Positions 5,851 to 13,233 of a stretch of DNA of 13,384 bases are shown here, one piece after another. The first letter of the stretch is position 1; each line of letters starts with the position of its first letter. The position numbers and the translations under genes were made by a program. Below the pieces are notes generated by a model. It saw nothing but the letters and a program-made list of their open reading frames with translations. It was not told where the DNA came from and ran no database searches. The DNA comes from Phycisphaerae bacterium (GTDB lineage Bacteria > Planctomycetota > Phycisphaerae > UBA1845 > UTPLA1), in contig JAFGQA010000398.1 in the NCBI GenBank assembly GCA_016935885.1, positions 1 through 13,384 of the forward strand, in the 5' to 3' direction.

Positions 5851-7458
5851 TCAGCCTCCCATCGCCACGGTTGTGTGGGTGACCGCCGTCCTTACGACGT
5901 CCAACAGGTCGTACAGCGTGCCGTTCATCAGGTCAAACGTGTACTTCGGCAGGATCCCCATGAAGATAGCCAACGCGCCCATCGGGACGAGGACGGCCAC
6001 CTCCCTGGCGGTGGCGTCTGGGAAGCCGACGTATTCCTCGCGGATCTTGCCGAGATAGACACGCTGGATCATCCACAAGATGTAGGACGCGGTGATGATC
6101 ACGCCGAACGCGGCGATGACGGCGACCGGCTTGGCCCAGGTGAAATCGGCGTTGAACGTACCGAGCAGGACCCATATCTCGCCGATGAACCCGCACAACG
6201 AGGGCAGTCCCAGTGAGGCGAAGAAGCCCAGCATGGCCAATGAACCGTATCGCGGCATCGACAGCCACAGGCCGCCGAAGCGATTGATGTCTCGATGGTG
6301 GGCTCGATCGTAAATCACGCCAACCAAGAAGAAGCACATGGGGCTGGAAATGCCGTGGGCCAAGATCTGGAACATCGCGCCCTGGAAACCGATGTCCGTC
6401 ATCACGGCAATGCCGAGCAGGACGTAGCCCATGTGGCTGATCGAGCTATAGGCAACCAGGCGTTTGAAGTCGGTCTGTGCCAGGCAACACAACGCGCCGT
6501 AGATGATGTTGATCAAGCCGAGGATCGCGAGGAAGTAGGCGAAGTGCCTGGCGGCCTCGGGGAAGATCGGGTAGCAGACGCGCAGGAACCCGTAGGCCCC
6601 GAGCTTCAGCAGGATGCCGGCCAGGATCATGGAGATCGGCGTGGGGGCCTCGACGTGGGCATCGGGCAACCAGGTATGGAACGGGAAGACCGGCACCTTG
6701 ATCATGAACGCGATGAACAACATGATGAACATCGCGTGGCCGAAGTTCCAGCCGAGGAACGTCCTGCTGGTGTCGTTGAAGGCCTCGTGGATGTTGGTGT
6801 TGGTCACGAACTCGAGCAGGCCGAACGTGCCGCCTTCGACGACCTCGGCGCTGGTGAAGTACATCGCCAGCAGGGCGACCAGCATGAGCACCGAGCCCGC
6901 CAGCGTGTAAAGAAAGAACTTGATCGCGGCGTACTCCTTGCGCGGCCCGCCCCAGACGCCGATGAGAAAGTACATCGGCAGGAGCATGACTTCCCAGAAG
7001 ATGTAGAACAGGAAGAAGTCCAACGCCGCGAAGGTGCCCAACACACCCGTCTCGAGCAGCAGGAACAAGGCGAAGTAGCCCTTGGGGCCGCGATTGACGT
7101 TCCACTTGTCGAAGCCCCAACTGGCCCATGCCGATAGCCAGGTAATCAGCGTGGTCAAGATGATCAGCGGGAAGCTGATTCCATCGATGCCAACGTGCCA
7201 GTTGATCTGGAAGTCCCCGACGTGGATCCAGGCCACCTTGTGCGCAAACTGCATGTTCTCGCCGTAGGCGTAGTCCCCCGTCCAGAAGTCGCTGCCGGGC
7301 AGGAACGGCCCAAACAAGTAGCAGGACAGCAGGAAGACGGCGAAGGTGAAGATCCAGGTGATCGATCTCGCGTACCGCGCGGGAGCGGCGAGCACGCCTA
7401 CCAGCCCGACGATCGGCAGGAAGATGATCCAGTCAAGAAGGTATGATTGTGATTCCAC
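5851..7458 (-). CDS. nuoM: NADH-quinone oxidoreductase subunit M
   Basis: Middle antiporter-like proton-channel subunit of the complex I membrane arm. The 535 residues are close to the usual 500-540. Key residues by alignment with E. coli NuoM are E156 in FYIFWEVMLLPMYFLIG (151-167), K254 in FMIKVPVFPFHTWLPDAHVEAPT (251-273), K285 in LLKLGAYGFLR, H342 in SSISHMGYV, and E427 in GFIGEIWVLLG. The start is GTG at 7458, eight codons before TTGGATT-type codons of the first membrane helix. GGGAG lies 7 nt upstream and there is no nearby ATG alternative. It begins 24 nt after the nuoL stop and ends 4 nt before nuoN. Confidence 0.96.
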   Translation of the reverse strand: MESQSYLLDWIIFLPIVGLVGVLAAPARYARSITWIFTFAVFLLSCYLFGPFLPGSDFWTGDYAYGENMQFAHKVAWIHVGDFQINWHVGIDGISFPLIILTTLITWLSAWASWGFDKWNVNRGPKGYFALFLLLETGVLGTFAALDFFLFYIFWEVMLLPMYFLIGVWGGPRKEYAAIKFFLYTLAGSVLMLVALLAMYFTSAEVVEGGTFGLLEFVTNTNIHEAFNDTSRTFLGWNFGHAMFIMLFIAFMIKVPVFPFHTWLPDAHVEAPTPISMILAGILLKLGAYGFLRVCYPIFPEAARHFAYFLAILGLINIIYGALCCLAQTDFKRLVAYSSISHMGYVLLGIAVMTDIGFQGAMFQILAHGISSPMCFFLVGVIYDRAHHRDINRFGGLWLSMPRYGSLAMLGFFASLGLPSLCGFIGEIWVLLGTFNADFTWAKPVAVIAAFGVIITASYILWMIQRVYLGKIREEYVGFPDATAREVAVLVPMGALAIFMGILPKYTFDLMNGTLYDLLDVVRTAVTHTTVAMGG

Positions 7459-7465
7459 GGAGCGA

Positions 7466-7470
7466 CTCCC
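7466..7470 (-). promoter_or_regulatory. Ribosome binding site supporting the GTG start of nuoM
   Basis: On the minus strand GGGAG (7470-7466) is followed after 7 nt by GTG at 7458. The spacing is ideal and falls within the 24-nt gap between nuoL and nuoM. Confidence 0.6.
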
Positions 7471-7482
7471 AAGGTTCCTTCT

Positions 7483-9876
7483 TTAGCTACCGCCGTTGGC
7501 CAGCAGCACGACCAACAAGACAACCGCTACCGACCCGGCCGCCACCAACACGTAGGCCCTGATCCGGCCGGACTGCGGGCGGCGAATGACCGTGCCGATG
7601 CCAAGCGACACGCGGGCGATGCCGTTGGCGATCGCGTCCACGAAACCGACGTCGCCGCGCTCGACGGACATGTCAAGCTGGCGACCGGTGAAGATCCCGA
7701 TGACTCGCACGAAGAAAGCGCTCAGATTGACCAGGCCGTCGACCACGATGTTGTCGAAGAGCCTCGCGATATAGCCGAGGAGTATGGTCCCGCCGACCAG
7801 GACGTTGTCGTACACGTGGTCGAAATAGAGCTTCTGTTCGAGGGCCCGGTACGCCCAGCTCAGCGGGAAGATCTTCTTGATTCGTTCGGCAACGCCAAGG
7901 CCGTCGCGATAAATAAACCAGGCGATTGCCCCGCCGATGAACCAGGCGAGGCCGACCATCCAAGCCAGCGCCGCATGTGGATCCTGGCCCTCGGCGTGTG
8001 TAAGCGTCAGCATCGCACCGCCGCCGGCCTCGTCAGGATTGTGGGCCGTCCCGTCGAAAGCGACAATCGTCGGACAGCTCGTGGCCGGACCAGCCGCATC
8101 GTCGATCAGGTGCCGAAACACGAAGTAGCTGCAGAAAACCGTGCCCACCGACAGCACGACCAGCGGCACGAACATCTTCCAGTTCTCGTGGGCGTGCTCG
8201 TGGACGTGCTCGTCCCGCGGCTTGCCGCAAAACGTCAGCCACCAGCACCGCATCATGTAGAACGGCGTGACGTAGGCGATGATGATCGGTAGCCAGAACA
8301 TCCACTTCGGCAGCGCCGGCAGCGTGGCCGCGATCCCGAGCTTGGCCGGCGTGCCGGTGGCGTGATGTTCCCCGCCGCCGTGCGCGCCTGCCGCGTGGGC
8401 AATCGCGGCTTCGTGTGTGTCTCCATGCTCGCCAGCCTGGCTGTGCTCGCCAGCCGCATGATTCCGGTTAGCGCTGCGTCCTGAAGCCACCGGCCTTTCA
8501 TGCACCGCCGCATCGGTTTCGTGCAACGCCGGCAGGTTGTACGTACGCTCGTACGCGACGGCAAGGATCTCGTCCTTGCTGAAGAAGCCGCCGAGGCCGA
8601 AGTGCGAAGCCGGGATGCCGAAGCCGGCAATGGCCAGCACGCCGACGAAGAACGTCCAGCAGGTGTACGGCATCTTCCTGCGAAGCCCGCCCATGTTGCG
8701 GATGTCCTGCTCGTGGTGGCAGCCCTCGATGACTTGGCCCGAGCAGAGGAACAGCATCGCCTTGAAGAAGGCGTGCGTCATCAGGTGAAACAACGCCGCG
8801 ATCCACGCCCCGCAGCCCATGCCGAAGATCATGTAGCCAAGCTGGCTGAGCGTCGAATACGCCAGGACCTTCTTGATATCCGTTTGGACGATGGCAATCA
8901 GGGCCGTGATCGTCAACGTGATGCAGCCGATGACGGCCACAAACATCTGGGCGTCCGGCGTCAACAGCCGGAAGACGCGGGCCACGAGATAGACGCCGGC
9001 GGCGACCATGGTCGCGGCGTGGATCAGCGCGCTGACGGGCGTGGGGCCAGCCATCGCGTCGGGCAGCCAGACGTGCAGCGGGAACTGGGCGCTCTTGCCC
9101 ATCGCCCCGCAAAACAGGCCGATGCCCATCAACGTCGCCAGCGCCATGCCGGACACCTGCCAGCCGAACAGGTTGATCGACGAATCAAAGATGCCGGTGC
9201 CGGTCCTGAACTGCCCAGCAAACCTCGTCGCCGCCTCGTCCAGGTCGAACGTCCCGAGGAACAGCACCACCATGGCCAGGCCGACGATGAAGCCGAAGTC
9301 GCCGACGCGGTTGGTCACGAAGGCCTTGATCCCCGCGTCGCTGGCGAATTTCTTGTCGAAATAAAAGCCGATCAGCAGGTAGCTGCACAGCCCGACCAGT
9401 TCCCAGAAGATGAACAGAAACAGCAGGCTGCTGGCGACGACCAGGCCCAACATGCTGAAGGCGAACAGGGAGAAATAGCAGAAGAACCGGTGATACTTGC
9501 TGATCCCGTCGATCTCGTCGCTGTGGCCTTCCATGTAGCCGAGGCTGAAGAAGAAAATGCAGGAGGAGACGAACGTCACCATGAAGTACATGATGACGGT
9601 CAGCGAATCGAGCTTGACGCCGATGGTAACGGGGATGTCCCCCATCGCCCCCCAGTCGAACCGGTAGGCGCTGGCCGTCAGTTCCGCTCGCTCAGCGGGC
9701 GTGCTGCCCCACCACCCGACCAGCACGTAGATCGATAGGGCGCAACTGAGCCCGATCGCCACGAAGGCCACATAGCCGGCCCGGGGCTTGCCCAGCCTGT
9801 AACCGAACACAGCCAGGATCGCAAAGCTGACCAGCGGTATGAGAACCCCGATGGCTAAGGCGGTTTGGTAGTCCAT
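7483..9876 (-). CDS. nuoL: NADH-quinone oxidoreductase subunit L with histidine-rich insertion
   Basis: Distal antiporter-like proton-channel subunit of complex I, which also carries the long lateral helix. It has 797 residues against 613 in E. coli. Core features include E159 in LFIFWELVGLCSYLLIGF (154-171), K261 in MGKSAQFPLHVWLPDAMAGPTP (259-280), HAATMVAAGVYLVAR (286-300), QTDIKKVLAYSTLSQLGYM (331-349) and GGFFSKDEILA (429-439). Much of the extra length lies after KDEIL. Residues 452-505 form a low-complexity segment of Ala, Gly, Glu and ten histidines. A second His cluster, DEHVHEHAHE, lies at 555-564. Another hydrophilic insertion lies at about 590-635, and an extended C-terminal region follows with segments at 692-730 and 774-793. 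No clear ribosome site precedes the ATG at 9876. The gene follows nuoK after 74 nt containing a hairpin. Confidence 0.95.
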   Translation of the reverse strand: MDYQTALAIGVLIPLVSFAILAVFGYRLGKPRAGYVAFVAIGLSCALSIYVLVGWWGSTPAERAELTASAYRFDWGAMGDIPVTIGVKLDSLTVIMYFMVTFVSSCIFFFSLGYMEGHSDEIDGISKYHRFFCYFSLFAFSMLGLVVASSLLFLFIFWELVGLCSYLLIGFYFDKKFASDAGIKAFVTNRVGDFGFIVGLAMVVLFLGTFDLDEAATRFAGQFRTGTGIFDSSINLFGWQVSGMALATLMGIGLFCGAMGKSAQFPLHVWLPDAMAGPTPVSALIHAATMVAAGVYLVARVFRLLTPDAQMFVAVIGCITLTITALIAIVQTDIKKVLAYSTLSQLGYMIFGMGCGAWIAALFHLMTHAFFKAMLFLCSGQVIEGCHHEQDIRNMGGLRRKMPYTCWTFFVGVLAIAGFGIPASHFGLGGFFSKDEILAVAYERTYNLPALHETDAAVHERPVASGRSANRNHAAGEHSQAGEHGDTHEAAIAHAAGAHGGGEHHATGTPAKLGIAATLPALPKWMFWLPIIIAYVTPFYMMRCWWLTFCGKPRDEHVHEHAHENWKMFVPLVVLSVGTVFCSYFVFRHLIDDAAGPATSCPTIVAFDGTAHNPDEAGGGAMLTLTHAEGQDPHAALAWMVGLAWFIGGAIAWFIYRDGLGVAERIKKIFPLSWAYRALEQKLYFDHVYDNVLVGGTILLGYIARLFDNIVVDGLVNLSAFFVRVIGIFTGRQLDMSVERGDVGFVDAIANGIARVSLGIGTVIRRPQSGRIRAYVLVAAGSVAVVLLVVLLANGGS

Positions 9877-9902
9877 GGGAAGCTGTCGGTCCGTTTCCTC
9901 GA

Positions 9903-9929
9903 GGCCGGGCGGGTTTCAAGCCCGCGGCC
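9903..9929. repeat. GC-rich hairpin between nuoK and nuoL
   Basis: GCGGG (9909-9913) pairs with CCCGC (9921-9925) across a TTTCAAG loop. Outer GGCC (9903-9906) pairs with GGCC (9926-9929), leaving a 2-nt bulge. The hairpin sits within the only sizeable gap (74 nt) between nuoK and nuoN. It could be a dispersed palindromic repeat or an mRNA-processing or stabilising structure. A U tract is missing, so full termination is unlikely. Confidence 0.55.
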
Positions 9930-9950
9930 CTTCCGTATCGTGTACAGGCG

Positions 9951-10298
9951 CTACCAGCGCAACTCGTCCCCGCGGTCCACGTCGATGGTCCGCAGGGTGT
10001 TGTAGAAGTTCATGAAGATCGCAATGCCAATGGCCGCCTCCGCGGCGGCGAGCACAATCACGAACAGGGCGACGATGTGGCCGTCCAGGCCGCCGGTCTG
10101 GTATTTGCTGAAGGCAACCAGGTTGATATTGGCGGCATTCAGGATCAGCTCAACGCCGATCAGGATCCCGATGGCGTTCCGCTTCGTCACCATGCACAGG
10201 ATGCCGAGCGCGAAGAACAACGCCGACAAGACCAGATAATGCTGCAATCTGATCTCGGTGATGAACCACAGGTATCGATCGAATCCACTATCGAACAT
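9951..10298 (-). CDS. nuoK: NADH-quinone oxidoreductase subunit K
   Basis: Small membrane-arm subunit with three helices that carries two glutamates of the complex I proton path. It has 115 residues against about 100 usually. The conserved part starts at LQHYLVLSALFFALGIL (18-34). The two essential glutamates are E50 in IGVELILNAANINLVAF (47-63) and E87 in LAAAEAAIGIAIF (83-95), equivalent to E36 and E72 of E. coli NuoK. The extra 15 or so residues at the N-terminus (MFDSGFDRYLWFITEIR) follow the only ATG available; no ATG or GTG lies nearer the conserved start. The gene begins 6 nt after the nuoJ stop. A GGGGGGAG run overlapping the end of nuoJ is about 12 nt from the ATG. Confidence 0.94.
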   Translation of the reverse strand: MFDSGFDRYLWFITEIRLQHYLVLSALFFALGILCMVTKRNAIGILIGVELILNAANINLVAFSKYQTGGLDGHIVALFVIVLAAAEAAIGIAIFMNFYNTLRTIDVDRGDELRW

Positions 10299-10304
10299 GG
10301 CTCG

Positions 10305-10802
10305 CTAGTTCTCCCCCCTCGCCAGGTAGGCCGCCCCGATCATCACCACGAGCAACAGCACGCTGGCCACCTCGAACGGCACAAGATACTGCGTCAACAG
10401 CGCTCCGCCGACCTCCTCAACCGTTGGCGAATCGCTCAACGGTTCGGCCGTCGCCGTGGCTGACCAGTCCGGCTGAAGCATCAGGACACACATCCCAACC
10501 GCCAACAGCACCGCCACGGCCGCCGCCCCGACGACCTGCCCCCGAGTCGGCGCGTAGCCCGCCCAGGGGGCCTTGCTGGTCAGCATCACGCCGAAGACGA
10601 TCAGGATCAGCGTGCCGCCCGCGTAGACGATCAACTGAATCGCCCCGATGAAGTTCGCGTCCAGCAGGAAGTACAGACACGCCACGCCGCCCAACGCCCC
10701 CAGCAGCCAGACCGCCGATCGGACGATGTTCTTCGACAAGACGATGCAGATCGCGCTAAGAAGTGCAATGCCGCCGAACAGGTAAAAGGCAAATGCTTCC
10801 AT
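10305..10802 (-). CDS. nuoJ: NADH-quinone oxidoreductase subunit J
   Basis: Membrane-arm subunit of complex I next to NuoK and NuoH, part of the E channel that couples quinone chemistry to pumping. It has 165 residues, within the family range, with five hydrophobic segments. Helix 3, IGAIQLIVYAGGTLILIVFGVML (52-74), is the conserved signature with Y60 and the small residues where the helix distorts in known structures. The last segment, VPFEVASVLLLVVMIGAAYLAR (141-162), matches the family C-terminus. The ATG at 10802 follows a U-rich leader with no Shine-Dalgarno sequence. The gene follows nuoH after 116 nt, the slot where nuoI normally lies. Confidence 0.94.
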   Translation of the reverse strand: MEAFAFYLFGGIALLSAICIVLSKNIVRSAVWLLGALGGVACLYFLLDANFIGAIQLIVYAGGTLILIVFGVMLTSKAPWAGYAPTRGQVVGAAAVAVLLAVGMCVLMLQPDWSATATAEPLSDSPTVEEVGGALLTQYLVPFEVASVLLLVVMIGAAYLARGEN

Positions 10803-10918
10803 AAAGAAACGAGAAACCGAAGACCGAAACTACAAGTCAAAAACTGAAATCCAAAGTCGAGCGTCGCAAGCGTGCGAGATCGACATTCCGCCGTGACCTA
10901 ACGCAAAACGCGTCTCTC
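10803..10918 (-). other. nuoH-nuoJ spacer with a pyrimidine-rich leader, no nuoI
   Basis: The 116-nt spacer holds no open frame that could encode the 4Fe-4S protein NuoI. On the transcribed strand its nuoJ-proximal half is U- and C-rich, with TTT recurring every 7-8 nt up to the nuoJ ATG. It is clearly lower in GC than its neighbours. No promoter boxes with good spacing and no terminator were found. A weak stem, TCGC/GCGA, lies near 10864-10880. Confidence 0.6.
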
Positions 10919-12589
10919 CTACGAGCCGGGAAGGTGGTCGATGGCCAGGTAGCCAACGAGCCGCCTTCTGTTCATCAAACCGTAACCCGCGATGCCAAGC
11001 GCGGTCGCTACTGCCACGACGCCGATCGCAACCAGCAGCCAGTGCAGGATCGCATCGATCGCCGAAAACCAGCCGACCTCATAGTACTTGACGAAAAGAA
11101 TCCACAACGTGTTGCCCAACAGCAACACCATCACCAGCGGCAACAGCACCTGCACGCACGCATAGAGCACCTGATCGATCCGCAGCCGCGGCAACGTCCA
11201 CCGCAGCCAAAGCTGCACGAAGAAGATGAACATCGCCTTCAGGATGAAGATCAGCGGCCCGGCGAAGAACAGGCCTCGGATCAACGGGACATACCACGCG
11301 TCTCCCAAGGCCTCGACCCAGCTTACCGGCAACGGCGAGTGCCAGGCGCCAAGGAACAGCAGCACCGCCAAGCCCGATACGGCGAACATCGCCGAATACT
11401 CGCCGAAGAAGAACAGCGCCCACCGGAACCCGCTGTACTCGGTCAAGAAGCCGGCCACCAGCTCGGATTCCGACTCGGGCAGGTCGAACGGTGTCCGCTT
11501 ACACGAGGCCAACGCCCCGATGAAGTACGTAAAGCAGGCGGCAAAGCACCACGGGTTGGCAAAGACCAACCACGTCTGGAAGCCCCCGCTCTGCGCCTCG
11601 CCGATCTTCGAAAGCTGAAGCGTGCCCACCATCATCACCGGGATCAGCAGGCTCATGCCCATCGGGATCTCGTACGAAATCATCTGGCAGGCCTCGCGCA
11701 TGGATCCCAGCACGGACCATTTGTTGTTGCTCGCCCAGCCGGCAATGATCACACCGATGACCTCGATCCCCAGCATCGCCAGGATGAAAAGCAGGGCGAC
11801 GTCCAGGTCACGGGAGACCCACGCTGCCGCGAACGGCAACGCGACAAACGCGCACATCGCCGGTACGAAACAGACATACGGCGCCAGGCGGAACAAGATC
11901 CCGTCGCCCCCCGCGGGGACGATGTCCTCCTTCAACACCAGCTTCGTGCCGTCAGCCGGCGATTGCAGCCAGCCGTGCCACATGCCGACCCGCATCGGGC
12001 CCAGCCGCGACTGCATCCGCCCGGCCACCTTGCGCTCCCACCAGATGCCGAACGCCGCGACGATGCTCACGAAACCCACCACCGCCGCCATGGTGATCAA
12101 GTCGCGAAGAACGTCGCACTGAAGCGGCCACAGCAGGTATGCCGCCATCGGCACGGCAAACGAGCCACAAATCTCGTCGTAAATCGCCTGCGCCGTCACG
12201 TAGCCCGGCCCCAGGCCGCCCATGAAGCTGAACAGCCAAGCCGTCGCCCAAACCAGCAACCCCACCACGGCCACGCCGCCGAAGAAAAGCAGAAAGCCCA
12301 CCCACGGCAGCTTCAGGATCGCGCCGATCCCTCGCCAGAAGACCACGCCCAAGCCGCCGACGAACAGCGTCGCCCCGGTCGCCACTGGTGCCAACACGCC
12401 GAAGTAAGCGAAGATGATTCGCCAGTCGGTGATCTTGCTCTCCGCCTGCAAGCCGAACGCAAAGAACAGGATGATGCCAATCAGCACCAGCACGAGCCCG
12501 ATGCCGAGCAGCCCGCGTATCGCCTTTGCGCGATAGCCGGCAAGCACATCGGGGTCTTTCGGTATCCAGGGAAGGGTGATCTGACTCAA
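10919..12589 (-). CDS. nuoH: NADH-quinone oxidoreductase subunit H, N-terminally extended
   Basis: Membrane subunit that joins the arms of complex I and forms part of the quinone chamber. It has 556 residues against about 325 in E. coli. The family core starts near 164. Signatures are WWERKVAGRMQSRLGP (183-198), LQSPADGTKLVLKEDIVP (208-225), GWASNNKWSVLGSMREACQM (284-303), KRTPFDLPESESELVAGF (364-381), TEYSGFRWALFFFGEY (383-398) and RWTLPRLRIDQ (463-473). Before the core lie about 160 residues with hydrophobic segments at 26-47, 58-83 and 95-123. One extra helix follows at about 513-539. I chose the TTG at 12589 because AGGAG lies 7 nt upstream. The frame stays open to 12952, but that part runs through a MITE and past the promoter, so it is not coding. 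It is the first gene of the nuo cluster in this window. Confidence 0.92.
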   Translation of the reverse strand: MSQITLPWIPKDPDVLAGYRAKAIRGLLGIGLVLVLIGIILFFAFGLQAESKITDWRIIFAYFGVLAPVATGATLFVGGLGVVFWRGIGAILKLPWVGFLLFFGGVAVVGLLVWATAWLFSFMGGLGPGYVTAQAIYDEICGSFAVPMAAYLLWPLQCDVLRDLITMAAVVGFVSIVAAFGIWWERKVAGRMQSRLGPMRVGMWHGWLQSPADGTKLVLKEDIVPAGGDGILFRLAPYVCFVPAMCAFVALPFAAAWVSRDLDVALLFILAMLGIEVIGVIIAGWASNNKWSVLGSMREACQMISYEIPMGMSLLIPVMMVGTLQLSKIGEAQSGGFQTWLVFANPWCFAACFTYFIGALASCKRTPFDLPESESELVAGFLTEYSGFRWALFFFGEYSAMFAVSGLAVLLFLGAWHSPLPVSWVEALGDAWYVPLIRGLFFAGPLIFILKAMFIFFVQLWLRWTLPRLRIDQVLYACVQVLLPLVMVLLLGNTLWILFVKYYEVGWFSAIDAILHWLLVAIGVVAVATALGIAGYGLMNRRRLVGYLAIDHLPGS

Positions 12590-12596
12590 GGCGTGG

Positions 12597-12601
12597 CTCC
12601 T
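12597..12601 (-). promoter_or_regulatory. Ribosome binding site supporting the TTG start of nuoH
   Basis: AGGAG on the minus strand (12601-12597) is separated by 7 nt from TTG at 12589-12587. This is the best ribosome site in the region, and it chooses a start that excludes the MITE-derived open frame. Confidence 0.65.
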
Positions 12602-12644
12602 GCCGAGGTCCCACACTCCACCAAGCGATGACAAAGGAGGGGAA

Positions 12645-12672
12645 GTTATAGCAGTTCCGCCGGGCTTTGCAA
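12645..12672 (-). promoter_or_regulatory. Putative promoter of the nuoHJKLMN cluster
   Basis: On the minus strand TTGCAA (12672-12667) is followed after 16 nt by TATAAC (12650-12645). TG one base before the -10 gives an extended -10 motif, TGCTATAAC. Transcription would begin near 12638, leaving a leader of about 50 nt before the nuoH TTG. MITE copy 2 ends 27 bp upstream of the -35 box. Confidence 0.55.
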
Positions 12673-12699
12673 GCGCCACAAGAAACGCAAAAGCATGAA

Positions 12700-12861
12700 G
12701 GGCCCGTGACACTTCCGGCGGCATTCGATTCTGGGTGCCACGGGCGGCCTGTCTGCCGACAGGCAGGCTTGTCCGCCCGTGCGGTGTCTCTGGTGGGCGC
12801 ACGGGGCATACACACTGGCAGGCAAGCTGCCAGTGGCACCCGCCTAAACTGTCATGGAGCC
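12700..12861. mobile_element. MITE copy 2 (162 bp, 9-bp target duplication)
   Basis: A perfect 9-bp direct repeat, AAGCATGAA, lies at 12691-12699 and 12862-12870. The element between starts GGGCCCGTGACACT and ends with the reverse complement of GGCTCCATGACAGT, 10 of 14 matching. Just inside both ends lies a GGCGG block, as in the copy at 3462-3647. The right end is nearly identical to that copy (20 of 22 bases). The ends have diverged more than in copy 1, which suggests an older insertion, although its duplication is still perfect. It encodes nothing credible. It lies upstream of the nuo promoter. Confidence 0.82.
12733..12841. repeat. Nested three-way-junction palindrome inside MITE copy 2
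   Basis: Outer arms GGGTGCCAC (12733-12741) and GTGGCACCC (12833-12841) are perfect inverted repeats. Inside them lie two hairpins. CACGGGCGG (12739-12747) pairs with CCGCCCGTG (12773-12781), and within it CCTGTC pairs with GACAGG around TGCC. CACTGGCAG (12813-12821) pairs with CTGCCAGTG (12827-12835). The outer and inner arms overlap by a few bases, so not all pairs can form at once. Confidence 0.75.
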
Positions 12862-12993
12862 AAGCATGAATCCCGCCGTTGAGGTCCGAAAAACACCGTG
12901 GTGCCCCGCCGTCCAAGGACGAGCCGCTCGCTCCGCCCCGCGCGGTCCACACAACCCACTCGCATCCCGCGTGTACACGTCCCCCTCGATCTC

Positions 12994-13025
12994 GATGCCA
13001 CGTGCGTTTTTAGAGGCGTGGCATC
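12994..13025. repeat. Perfect 9-bp stem-loop
   Basis: GATGCCACG (12994-13002) and CGTGGCATC (13017-13025) are perfect inverted repeats around a 14-nt loop that contains TTTTT. It has the shape of a REP-like palindrome or an RNA hairpin. No U tract follows on either strand. Confidence 0.65.
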
Positions 13026-13153
13026 ATGGGTGAGCGGAGCCGACAGCGGCGGCGGAGCTTACCCGTGTGCATCCATTCGAGCTTGTTCTTTCGGGTAAGG
13101 CGTCGCGAGAAAAGAATATGACCGATTGTGCCGCTTGACCGGCCTGCTGGCTT

Positions 13154-13185
13154 GCCCCTGACAAGGACGGATCCTTGTCAAGGGC
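13154..13185. repeat. 14-bp stem-loop with one mismatch
   Basis: GCCCCTGACAAGGA (13154-13167) pairs with TCCTTGTCAAGGGC (13172-13185) around a CGGA loop, with a single mismatch. The inner nine pairs are perfect. It may be a terminator for a gene outside the window or a palindromic repeat; neither strand shows a U tract directly after it. Confidence 0.7.
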
Positions 13186-13233
13186 TTGCCGTTTGGCGGA
13201 TCAACCGTTCACGTTATTCCTACGCGGCTCCCA

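Noticed and set aside
10934..12631. Very long open frame on the plus strand opposite nuoH (565 codons)
   Set aside because: It is antisense to well-conserved nuoH codons, very rich in Arg, Gln, His and Pro, and has no domain or ribosome site. High GC at third positions opens such frames, and similar shadows lie opposite nuoL and nuoM.
12590..12952. N-terminal extension of NuoH up to 12952
   Set aside because: The frame is open, but it crosses the promoter and MITE copy 2, has no family similarity, and lacks a ribosome site as good as that at 12597-12601.
12898..13098. Plus-strand open frame of 66 codons
   Set aside because: Composition is dominated by Arg, Pro and Ser, it crosses the hairpin at 12994-13025, and no ribosome site precedes it.
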